64,000 nucleotides of DNA, taken from Stieleria magnilauensis. GTDB taxonomy: Bacteria; Planctomycetota; Planctomycetia; Pirellulales; Pirellulaceae. Of the stretch, positions 8,106 to 16,467 are shown piece by piece. The notes beneath the pieces were generated by a model, which searched no databases, had not been told where the DNA came from, and saw only the letters and a program-made list of their open reading frames with translations. The stretch covers positions 9,519,381-9,583,380 of the forward strand of contig CP036432.1 in the NCBI GenBank assembly GCA_007753675.1, given 5' to 3'. The position numbers and the translations under genes are program-made. Every line of letters begins with the position of its first letter. Within the stretch, counting starts at the first letter, position 1.

Positions 8106-9856
8106 CAGGAATCGCCGCTAAGAAGATCGTCGATGAATTGGCGTGGATTCAGGGCCACCTGATCACCCTCGGTCAGCCCGTCGATGATTTGCACGACCGA
8201 ATCCGTTTGACGTCCCGTCTGGACCGCTCGGGTGACGAGTTGATTGTGATCCCGAACCAGCACCCACGTTTGCTTGTCTCGTTCGATCACCGCTTGGATC
8301 GGAACGGTCAGTGCGTCGTCGATTGAATCGATCATGATTTCCGTGACCGCGGTCATGCCGGGTTTGAGTTGATCGACGGTCTGATCGATCGTGACGGTCG
8401 TCGCGTAGACTTTCGTTTCGCTACCGCGCCATCCGTTTTGCTCCGGCAACACGGCGATCGATTGAACCGTCCCGATGTATTCGTTCTCGGGAAAGGCGTC
8501 GACGGTGATACGGGCCTTCATCCCGATGCGAATCTGTTCCAGATCCGATTCGTGAACCGCGGTCTGGACCTGCATCTTGTCGAGTGCCGGCAGCGACATC
8601 AGGTGTTGGCGAAAGCGGACCGGCATGCCTTCGCGGATTTCGTCGTTTCGATCTGAGGCATACGCGACCATCCCGGCTTCGGGTGCAAAAATCTTGCAGG
8701 CGGCGAGCTGTTCGGTGTAGCGTGCCAGACGCTCCTCTTCCTTCTTCAGCGATTCGGTCCGGGCGCGCAAGATCGCTTGCACCTGGGCCAGCCTGGCTTC
8801 GTTGTTCCGCAACGTCTGCTCCAGCCCTCGTTCGGCGGTCTGCAACTTTCCTCGCAAACGCAACAATTCCATTTCGCGTTCATAGTTTTCCTTTTTGCGG
8901 AGCGTTGCCAACGAAGTTTCGAGCTTGTTCAGTTGGGCGGCATACTTACCTTCGGCTTGCAGAAATGCGAGTTCGCTTTTGCGCAGCTCATTGCGGTTGG
9001 CGTACCCGAGCTTGTACAGCGAGTCGATCCCGCGGCGGTCGTCGCGTCGCAGTTCCAATGTCGCCTGGGCTTCAAGGATCTGGTTGTTGACCTCGTCGAT
9101 GGAACGCTTGATTTCCTCGACCGCCAACTTCAGCGTTCCGCTTTCGTCGTCGGTGTACATTTCCAGCTCCAGTTTGGCGAGCTGGACTTGCAATTCGGCT
9201 TCCGCTTTATTGGTTTCGTTCTGAACGATCTGGTTGTTGTAATTGGCTTCGGCCTGAATCTGTGTCGAGCGGGCGTCTTCGGTTTCCAACATCTGCTCGT
9301 CGAGGGCTTCACGCATCGGAGCGGATTCCAGTTCGACCAACAAATCGCCCTCTTTGACACCGCTGCCGTTGGGGATGATCCACAGGATCGGGGTGCCGTT
9401 GATTCCGTCACGCTGGACGTCCTCGACCATGCAGTGGATTTCCCGGTTGGATTGACTTTGCAAATTCCCCCGTTCGATCACGGTAACCTGCAAGCGATCC
9501 CGTCCGACAGTGTGCAGAAGCACGTCCTCGTCGACCTGGCCGCCGCTGCCGAAAAACAGTGCCGAGAGGGAGAACCCGAGGATCGGAACCGCGATCAGAG
9601 CGGCCAACAGGGGCAGAAAGTGGACCACCCCGTGTCGCTGCCGAGGCGTGGTGGTGTGCCTGCGGCGCCCACCACCGCGACGGCCGGGCCGGCCAGCCGC
9701 GGTTCGGCCAGGCTTCGTTTGGTTCGCCGCCGCTGCCAGGCGGGCGCCGTCGAAACGGGCGGGGCCTCCGAGCCTGGTCGTCGCGACGTTGAGATCGTTT
9801 TCGGATCGAAACGCTGGTTCGGCCGAGGTCGGCCGAGGATCGATGCAGTTGGACAT
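8105..9856 (-). CDS. MacA/HlyD-type periplasmic adaptor
   Basis: About 583 residues from ATG 9856; the frame is open to 10030 but the additional 58 residues are not typical. The N-terminal ~75 residues are cytoplasmic and Arg/Gly-rich, followed by one membrane anchor (FLPLLAALIAVPILGFSLSALFF), a lipoyl/barrel half-motif, a long coiled coil rich in Glu, Gln and Arg (~residues 190-380), and the returning barrel domains (AGMVAYASDRNDEIREGMPV; VPIQAVIERDKQTWVLV). This is the membrane-fusion architecture that bridges an inner-membrane transporter to the outer membrane. The coiled coil is long relative to MacA. Coupled to the MacB-like permease by a one-base stop/start overlap. Confidence 0.88.
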   Translation of the reverse strand: MSNCIDPRPTSAEPAFRSENDLNVATTRLGGPARFDGARLAAAANQTKPGRTAAGRPGRRGGGRRRHTTTPRQRHGVVHFLPLLAALIAVPILGFSLSALFFGSGGQVDEDVLLHTVGRDRLQVTVIERGNLQSQSNREIHCMVEDVQRDGINGTPILWIIPNGSGVKEGDLLVELESAPMREALDEQMLETEDARSTQIQAEANYNNQIVQNETNKAEAELQVQLAKLELEMYTDDESGTLKLAVEEIKRSIDEVNNQILEAQATLELRRDDRRGIDSLYKLGYANRNELRKSELAFLQAEGKYAAQLNKLETSLATLRKKENYEREMELLRLRGKLQTAERGLEQTLRNNEARLAQVQAILRARTESLKKEEERLARYTEQLAACKIFAPEAGMVAYASDRNDEIREGMPVRFRQHLMSLPALDKMQVQTAVHESDLEQIRIGMKARITVDAFPENEYIGTVQSIAVLPEQNGWRGSETKVYATTVTIDQTVDQLKPGMTAVTEIMIDSIDDALTVPIQAVIERDKQTWVLVRDHNQLVTRAVQTGRQTDSVVQIIDGLTEGDQVALNPRQFIDDLLSGDS

Positions 9857-10465
9857 GGCGCGTCGGTGGGCTAGGTAGGTGGGAGGGAGGGATGCGGAAC
9901 GCACCCGCCGCAGCCGTTGGACGCCGACCGGACCGACCATCGCGTCGGATACAGGTTGGCGGATCCTCTCAAGCGCGTGCGATGCGGTCACGTCGAATTG
10001 CGGGGCAATTCGTATGCCGGACCCCATCAAATCAGGGGTTTGGTCGACATTGCACGTCGATCGGCGCAGGCAGGGCTGCAGGTGGGCTTATGGTGGGTCG
10101 TGGCGGGACGTCTTGACGGCGGAGCGACACGGGGGGTGGGCTGGCCAGTCAAAACGCACACTTAGTGTAGTCGACCAACGAGCCCGTGTCTCCCTAGCCT
10201 ATCGGAAGTTGGCAGGAGGTCCCGACCAGACGATCCAGGCAGATTAAACTGGATCTTTTACATTTTACGCAAGACATTTGTCCGGCCAAACTGACCAGCC
10301 CGGTCGACCGGGAGGACTGGAAAACTCGCCGCAAGATGGAAGTTCCCAAACTGCCGCCAGATTGTCAGTTCTGTCGGATCGTTGAACGCGAAAAACGTGT
10401 AGGATGGGGGGTGGTTCGGTCGCAGGACCACTGATCACGCTCACACCATTCGGAAATACGGCATC
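9857..10465. other. Divergent intergenic region
   Basis: About 600 bp between the minus-strand adaptor and the plus-strand response regulator. It must carry both promoters. It is GC-rich with an AT-richer window at about 10245-10280. No convincing consensus promoter, RNA or repeat was identified. The upstream extension of the adaptor frame (to 10030) occupies part of it and may be shadow coding. Confidence 0.4.
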
Positions 10466-11362
10466 ATGGCGAAGGTATTATTGGTCGAAGACAGTCCGAC
10501 TCAGGCGGTTGAGATGCGGATGCTGCTGGAGGAAGGGAGTCACGATGTCCGACATGCGGCCAATGGACGTTTAGCGATTGAGATCTTGGCCAGCGAAACA
10601 TTGGATATCGTCGTGACCGACCTGGAAATGCCGGAGGTCAACGGCCTGGAATTGGTGGAAATGATGCGGTCGGACTACGCACACATTCCGGCCATCCTGG
10701 TCACCGCCCGCGGATCGGAAGATTTGGCTGCCGAAGCGCTTCAAAAAGGGGCTGCCGGCTACGTGCCCAAGAATCACCTGCAATCGCTGCTCAACGACAC
10801 GATCGTCGACGTGCTGGGGGTGATCCGGACCGACGCCAGCTTTGCCAAGCTGATCTCCAAGCTGACCAAGAACGTTTTTGAGTTCCAGCTGCCCAACGAC
10901 AGTGACTTGATCTCACCGCTGGTCGGGCTGCTGATGCAAGTCGTCTCGGGGATGGAATTGATCAGCGGCGCGGAAATGAATCGATTGGGCGTGGCGATCG
11001 AACACGCGTTGATCAACGCCATGTATCGAGGCAACTTGCAACTCGGCCCGTCGGTAACCCCGGCCCATCACGCGATCATCTACGACGACGCGACCTCGGA
11101 TTTGATCGAGCGGCGGAAACAAGAAGCCCCCTACAAGGATCGCCAGGTCTACGTCGAGGCCACGGCCGGCAAAGACGAAATCAAGATTGTGATCCGCGAC
11201 GAGGGAAACGGATTTGATACTTCCAAAGTGCCTGAGAAAGTCGACGCGAACCTGTTTGCGGCCGAATCCGGCAAGGGGTTGGTGCTGATGAAAAGTTTTG
11301 CCGACGAGTTGCGTTTTAACGAAATCGGAAACGAGGTCACGATGATCAAGAAGTGTTGTTAG
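10466..11362 (+). CDS. Receiver domain fused to RsbW-like HATPase domain
   Basis: 298 residues. Residues 1-120 are a CheY-like receiver: acidic pair ED at 8-9, phospho-acceptor Asp52 in VTDLEMPE, and the conserved lysine in AGYVPK (~104). After a linker the C-terminal half (~150-298) is a GHKL ATPase of the anti-sigma/RsbW type: N-box AIEHALINAMYRGN, then IRDEGNGFD and GKGLVLMKSFAD. There is no HisKA domain, so it probably phosphorylates a protein serine/threonine in a partner-switch manner, controlled by phosphorylation of its receiver (inference). Only 10 bp separate it from the hybrid kinase gene, which is a plausible phospho-donor. Confidence 0.88.
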   Translation: MAKVLLVEDSPTQAVEMRMLLEEGSHDVRHAANGRLAIEILASETLDIVVTDLEMPEVNGLELVEMMRSDYAHIPAILVTARGSEDLAAEALQKGAAGYVPKNHLQSLLNDTIVDVLGVIRTDASFAKLISKLTKNVFEFQLPNDSDLISPLVGLLMQVVSGMELISGAEMNRLGVAIEHALINAMYRGNLQLGPSVTPAHHAIIYDDATSDLIERRKQEAPYKDRQVYVEATAGKDEIKIVIRDEGNGFDTSKVPEKVDANLFAAESGKGLVLMKSFADELRFNEIGNEVTMIKKCC

Positions 11363-11372
11363 AACCAGACCG

Positions 11373-14300
11373 ATGGCAGATCCGCATGGCATCGAAACGG
11401 ACCCACCGGCCCCAGATGATTCGTCCTGGGATGATTCGGGCAGCGACGTGCTCGACTCCCTCGCGCCGCATCACTCGCTCGCCGCGTACGAGTCGCTGGT
11501 CAACACGTTACCGCTGAGTCTGTTGATCAAGGACATCGATGGTCGGCGGCTGTTTGCCAACGAGACATACTTGAAAACCCGCGGCTGCACACTCGACGAA
11601 GTGCTGGGCAAACGCGATGACGAACTCTTCCCGCCCGATATCGCCCAGGCCTACATGAAGGACGACCGGCAGGTCATCCGTACCGGCGAATCGCTGCACA
11701 GCGTCGAAGAGTCGATCGATAAATTCGGCCAACGCCGCTGGATCGAACGGATCAAAAGCCCCGTCCTGGACGCCCATCAACGCGTCATCGGTATCCAACT
11801 GATCTTCTGGGATGTCACCGACCGACATCTCGCCGAAAGCGAACTGAAATACGAACGCTATCTGCTCACCGCGCTGCTGGAAAACATTCCCGACAGCATC
11901 TATTTCAAAGATCCGGACAGTCGGTTCGTTCGGATCAGCGAAGCGATGGCGAAAAAGTTCGGTCTGGCCAGCGCCGAAGTGATCGGAAAAACCGACGCCG
12001 ACATCTTCACCGAAACGCACGCCGCCGCGGCCCGCGAAGACGAATTGCAGATCATGCAATCCCGCGAACCCGTCGTCGATCTCGTCGAACGCGAAACCTG
12101 GCACGACCGGGACGACACCTGGTGCATGTCCACCAAAATGCCGTTGATGGAAGACGACGAGCGGGTGATCGGCACCTTCGGCATCTCACGTGACATCACC
12201 GAACTGATCAAGTACGAAGAAGCGCTTCGCAAAGCCCGCGACGAAGCCGACGCGGCCAACCGGGCCAAGAGCGACTTCCTGGCCAACATGAGCCACGAGA
12301 TTCGGACGCCGATGAACGCCATCATCGGCATGTCCGAACTGCTGGCCCAAACGAAACTCAACAACGAACAACTCGACTACATCAATCTGGTGCGTGATTC
12401 GGCCGAATCGCTGCTGTTGTTGCTCAACGAGATCCTTGATTTTTCGAAAATCGAATCGCGGAAACTGCAACTGGAATCGATCCCGTTCTCGTTGCGCGAT
12501 CTGATCCAGCGGACCAGCCAATCGCTGGCCATCCGTGCCGCCAAAAAGACCATCGAACTGGCCTGCCGCGTCGCACCGGATGTTCCCGATCGCTGGATGG
12601 GAGACCCCGGACGGTTGCGTCAGGTGATGATCAACTTGATCGGCAACGCCATCAAATTCACCGACGAAGGCGAGGTGTTGGTCGAAGTCTGTGCGGGAGA
12701 TCCGTGCCCGAATGCACCTCCCAATCACCTGCCGCTGCGGTTCAGCGTCAAGGACACCGGAATCGGGATCCCGAAAGAAAAACACGCGTCGATCCTGGAC
12801 CCGTTCACGCAAGCCGATGAATCGACCACGCGTCGGTTCGGCGGCACGGGGCTGGGGCTGGCGATCTCGAAAGAATTGGTCCAGTTGATGCATGGAGACT
12901 TGCAACTGGAAAGCCGCCCCGGCCAGGGCACGACGTTCTACTTCACGGCGTTCTTTCCGCTGGCGGAAGACCAAACCGTTGACCGAGAAGGCGACCTGGA
13001 AAGCCTGGCCGAGATGTCCGTGCTGGTCGTCGACGACAACGCGACAAACTTGCGAATCCTGAAAGAGATTCTGACCAACTGGCATTTGACCCCGACGCTG
13101 GCCGCCGGAGGCCCCAGCGCGCTGCAAGCGGTCACCGATGCGGCCCAACGCGGCCAGCCGTTTCAGCTGGCGATCCTGGATTGCATGATGCCGGAAATGG
13201 ACGGGTTCGAACTCGCCACACAGCTCCGCAGCCAGTTCTCAAGCGAACAACTGAAACTGATCATGTTGTCGTCGTCGTCCAGCGGCGATGCGTTGCAGCG
13301 CTGCCAGGACATCGGCATCGCCCGCTACCTGACCAAACCCGCCGTGCAATCGGAATTGCTCGACACGATCCTGCAAGTCATGCAGCGAAAAACGGCCGCC
13401 AAGATCGATCCGCGTGCGAGCCTGCCGGAATGCTTGCCGATGCGTGTCTTGGTCGCCGAAGACGGCTTGGCCAACCAACACGTCGCCGTCGGCATGCTCC
13501 GCGCATCGGGCCATCAACCCGTCGTCGTCAGCGACGGACGCGAAGCGGTCGCGCGGTACGAATCCGAACCGTTTGACATGATCTTGATGGACATGCACAT
13601 GCCCGTGATGGACGGCATCGACGCGACCAAGGCGATTCGTGCCCATGAGCGCGTCACCGGTCGGCACATCCCGATCATCGCGTTGACCGCCGCGGCGATG
13701 AAGGAGGATGCCGAGGCATGCGCCCGATCGGGCATGGACGGCTACCTGACCAAACCGATCCACCAGCGGCGGCTGCAAGAAATGATGGCCCAGTTCGCCC
13801 CCACGACGTCCGTGCTCGCCGCCTTCGGCCAATCAGGCCCCGGAAAAGCTGGCTCTGGAAAACCCGGCTCTGGACGGGCTGCAGTTGCCGCTCCAAACGA
13901 ACCGGCGGCGATCGCCCCAGCCCAAGACCAGAGCGAAGTTTCCACCGCAGTCCAAGGCGGCGGCGCCACCGCCGCGTCTCCTTCGAATCCCGACCCCGAT
14001 GCGACTGGCGCCAGCGACTCTGGCTCCAGCCATTCTGGCCCCGCTGAGTATCGGACGATCGATCTGCAAGCGGCGGCCAGCCGAATCCCCGGCGGATCAC
14101 GCGGTCTTGCGCGGCTGGCCGAAGTGTTCATCGCCGAATGCACCGGCTTGCTGCAAGTCCTCAACGACTCCATCCCCCACGGCGATCCGGTCGTGGTCGC
14201 CCGCAGTGCACACACCTTAAAAGGGTCCGCCAGCCTGTTTTTTGCCGAGGCGGTGCGCGAAACGGCGCTGCGGATCGAATCGAAGGCCCGCGACAACGAC

Positions 14301-14396
14301 TTGGCGGCAACGGTCGCCGATCTGGCTCAGCTGAACGTCGATGCCGGCGCCATGCTGGCCGAGCTGAACCAGCTTCTCCAGTCCCATCCCGAGTGA
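11373..14396 (+). CDS. Hybrid sensor histidine kinase (PAS-PAS-HisKA-HATPase-REC-REC-HPt)
   Basis: 1007 residues, apparently cytoplasmic (no membrane helix). Domains in order: PAS (~38-155), PAS (~165-280), short coiled coil, HisKA with phospho-His308 in ANMSHEIRTPMN, HATPase with NLIGNAIKF, KDTGIGIP and GGTGLGLAIS, receiver 1 with Asp603 (ILDCMMPEMDG), receiver 2 with Asp740 (LMDMHMPVMDG), a Pro/Ala/Gly/Ser-rich linker (~815-890), and an HPt domain with His947 in SAHTLKGS. All four phosphorelay positions are intact, so a full His-Asp-His relay is possible, with receiver 1 possibly regulatory. The output is probably the receiver-HATPase protein encoded 10 bp upstream (inference from position). 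Confidence 0.95.
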   Translation: MADPHGIETDPPAPDDSSWDDSGSDVLDSLAPHHSLAAYESLVNTLPLSLLIKDIDGRRLFANETYLKTRGCTLDEVLGKRDDELFPPDIAQAYMKDDRQVIRTGESLHSVEESIDKFGQRRWIERIKSPVLDAHQRVIGIQLIFWDVTDRHLAESELKYERYLLTALLENIPDSIYFKDPDSRFVRISEAMAKKFGLASAEVIGKTDADIFTETHAAAAREDELQIMQSREPVVDLVERETWHDRDDTWCMSTKMPLMEDDERVIGTFGISRDITELIKYEEALRKARDEADAANRAKSDFLANMSHEIRTPMNAIIGMSELLAQTKLNNEQLDYINLVRDSAESLLLLLNEILDFSKIESRKLQLESIPFSLRDLIQRTSQSLAIRAAKKTIELACRVAPDVPDRWMGDPGRLRQVMINLIGNAIKFTDEGEVLVEVCAGDPCPNAPPNHLPLRFSVKDTGIGIPKEKHASILDPFTQADESTTRRFGGTGLGLAISKELVQLMHGDLQLESRPGQGTTFYFTAFFPLAEDQTVDREGDLESLAEMSVLVVDDNATNLRILKEILTNWHLTPTLAAGGPSALQAVTDAAQRGQPFQLAILDCMMPEMDGFELATQLRSQFSSEQLKLIMLSSSSSGDALQRCQDIGIARYLTKPAVQSELLDTILQVMQRKTAAKIDPRASLPECLPMRVLVAEDGLANQHVAVGMLRASGHQPVVVSDGREAVARYESEPFDMILMDMHMPVMDGIDATKAIRAHERVTGRHIPIIALTAAAMKEDAEACARSGMDGYLTKPIHQRRLQEMMAQFAPTTSVLAAFGQSGPGKAGSGKPGSGRAAVAAPNEPAAIAPAQDQSEVSTAVQGGGATAASPSNPDPDATGASDSGSSHSGPAEYRTIDLQAAASRIPGGSRGLARLAEVFIAECTGLLQVLNDSIPHGDPVVVARSAHTLKGSASLFFAEAVRETALRIESKARDNDLAATVADLAQLNVDAGAMLAELNQLLQSHPE

Positions 14397-14703
14397 ATGC
14401 CCCGGCTGACCGGACGGGCTGACCGGACGGCTGAACGCCCAACTGAACGCCCAACTGAACGGCCGGGCTGACCGGACGGGCAAAAACAACGCCGCTCGAA
14501 GGCCTGGGGGACTTTTAGCTACCATCCCCCTGGAATAAGGGGTATAATCGGCGGCAGCGGACACATGAGCAGATGCACAACGTTTCGACTCCACCGCGGG
14601 CGCGTCAGCCGCCCGCACCACCGGGAGGTTTGTGCAGCGTTGAAATCGTTGATCGTCGGCGAACCGAGCGAGGTTCTCCGGGGATCTCCTGCTGGAAAGG
14701 TCA
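14397..14703. other. Intergenic region before the PAS-kinase gene
   Basis: About 300 bp. It starts with short reiterations of a GGCTGACCGGACGG motif (14404-14480), an imperfect tandem repeat. A TATAAT hexamer lies at 14543-14548, but no matching -35 element is visible 16-18 bp upstream. No gene was supported in any frame. Confidence 0.35.
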
Positions 14704-16194
14704 ATGAGGCGGTTCCAGCAGGTGTGGGGCAAACTGATCAATCAAGGCTGCGCGAGCTCTCGCAAGAAGAGTTTGCAATCGATGACCTTGATCCAAATTT
14801 GCCGCGATTTTGACCTGAAACCGAATCATGAGGATCCGGAATCCATGATCCCCAATCGCTCGTCGGCGCGCACCGCATCAATCTCGAAGGACCGTGCGGG
14901 AAGCGTGCCGGGGGGAGATTTCGATCACGACCATTGCGAGCCGCAACCGGTCGCCACGATGCAACGGTATGTGATCGACAGACAAATCGGCAAAGGCGGC
15001 ATGGGCTTGGTCTATCACGCCTACGACAGCATCTTTGATCGGGAGGTCGCGATCAAAGTCTTGCTGAAGAACTATCAGGGGCGAGACGAAGCACGTCAGC
15101 GTTTCTTCCAAGAGGCTCGCACGACCGCGCGGCTGCAGCATCCGGGGATCGTCTCGGTCTACGACATGGGGATCAGCGACGACGGACAGCCCTTCTTTGC
15201 GATGAAACTGGTCGAGGGCAGGACGCTCAGTGAGTTGATGAAGACGGAAAACAAAACCCAGCTGCAGCATTCGCGTCTGCTGGATGTTTTCGCCCGAGTC
15301 TGCCAGACGATCGCCTATGCACACGCGCACCAGACCGTTCACCTGGATATCAAGCCGTCCAACGTGATGGTGGGCGCGTACGGCGAAGTCCACGTGATGG
15401 ATTGGGGATTGAGTCGTCAAATGGGGAAGTCCCCGATTGAGCTCACTCCGATCAGCCCGGCTGCGGTGGAAAACATTTCCGACGAGCAGCTCTCGATGAT
15501 CCTGTCCAACAGCAAGATCATCGGCACACCGAGCTACATGGCGCCGGAGCAGGCGCGCGGCCATCACATCAGCGTGCGTTCGGACGTCTTCGGCTTGGGC
15601 GCGCTGCTGTGCGAAATCCTGACGGGCAAGCCGCCTTATGAAGGATCGAGCTTTCGTCGGATCTATCGCCGCGCCGCCCGAGGCTCCATCCACAAAACGT
15701 ACCAACGCCTAGACGCCTGCGACGCGGATCCGGCGATCATCGCGCTGGCCAAACGCTGCTTGGCCCCAAACGAACGCGACCGCCCGGCCGACGCGGGAAC
15801 CATCGCGGCGCAAATCACGGCCTACGTGGAATCGTCGATGGAGCGTGCCCAACGCGACCTGTGCCGATTTTTCGAACTCAGCATGGATCTGTTCTGCATT
15901 GCCAGCTTGGATGGTTACTTCAAACGGGTCAATTCGAACTTTTCACGGGTATTGGGATACAGCGACAGCGAATTGATCTCCAAACCCTTCATCGAATTCA
16001 TCCACCCCGACGACATCCGGCAAACGATCCAAGCGATCAGCACGCTGGCCCAAGGCGATTCGATCGCGGCGTTCTGCAATCGCTACCGTGACTCCGGCGG
16101 CAACTATCGCTGGTTCCAGTGGAACGCCAAATCGATTCCGCAAGACAACACGATCTTCGCCGTCGCCCGCGTGATCGACCCGCCGGATGATTGA
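14704..16194 (+). CDS. Ser/Thr protein kinase with C-terminal PAS domain
   Basis: 496 residues from ATG 14704; ATG 14782 or 14845 are credible alternatives because the kinase domain starts only near residue 90. Kinase motifs: glycine loop IGKGGMGLVY, Lys118 in VAIKVL, catalytic HLDIKPSN with Asp215 (Leu replaces the Arg of HRD), and MDWG at 233 instead of DFG. The APE motif is MAPEQA. Thus the catalytic and metal-binding aspartates are kept but both flanking positions vary. A PAS domain follows (~385-490: NFSRVLGYSDSELISKPF, HPDD). No membrane helix was seen, so it is probably soluble. Substrate and signal are unknown. It follows the hybrid kinase, which suggests a shared signalling locus. 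Confidence 0.9.
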   Translation: MRRFQQVWGKLINQGCASSRKKSLQSMTLIQICRDFDLKPNHEDPESMIPNRSSARTASISKDRAGSVPGGDFDHDHCEPQPVATMQRYVIDRQIGKGGMGLVYHAYDSIFDREVAIKVLLKNYQGRDEARQRFFQEARTTARLQHPGIVSVYDMGISDDGQPFFAMKLVEGRTLSELMKTENKTQLQHSRLLDVFARVCQTIAYAHAHQTVHLDIKPSNVMVGAYGEVHVMDWGLSRQMGKSPIELTPISPAAVENISDEQLSMILSNSKIIGTPSYMAPEQARGHHISVRSDVFGLGALLCEILTGKPPYEGSSFRRIYRRAARGSIHKTYQRLDACDADPAIIALAKRCLAPNERDRPADAGTIAAQITAYVESSMERAQRDLCRFFELSMDLFCIASLDGYFKRVNSNFSRVLGYSDSELISKPFIEFIHPDDIRQTIQAISTLAQGDSIAAFCNRYRDSGGNYRWFQWNAKSIPQDNTIFAVARVIDPPDD

Positions 16195-16467
16195 CCGCCG
16201 CAGAGAGGAGTGGTTGGGAATTGAACGCGTCAGAAAAGTCGCGGGCACGACCATTAACACGCCGTTACGCTTCTGCCTGGGATGAATCCGCTCGCTTAAA
16301 AACCATCCGCAGCGATTGCCGGGCGGTCCCCACGATCGCCCAAGACAGGAACGGGCCGGTTCGGCTAAACTTGGGCCTCGGCAAACAAAGGGTGACCGAC
16401 AAGACCACGTCTCACCGCACTTGACACTCTTTGTGGATTTTCCAACTGTGTCCACGGGCGACCTTTC
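16195..16467. other. Intergenic region before the antiporter gene
   Basis: About 270 bp with no supported gene. A TTGACA hexamer lies at 16421-16426, 42 bp before the start codon, but the -10 position 17 bp on is poor, so a promoter is not claimed. Confidence 0.3.

Noticed and set aside
8777..9874. 365-codon plus-strand open frame opposite the adaptor gene
   Set aside because: Antisense to a clear coding region with good family features; repetitive Phe/Leu/Gln/Gly composition typical of a shadow of a coiled coil.
14543..14548. TATAAT hexamer as a sigma70-type -10 box
   Set aside because: No acceptable -35 hexamer 16-18 bp upstream and 155 bp to the nearest start codon.
16421..16449. TTGACA hexamer as a promoter of the antiporter gene
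   Set aside because: The hexamer 17 bp downstream (AACTGT) is a poor -10 element.
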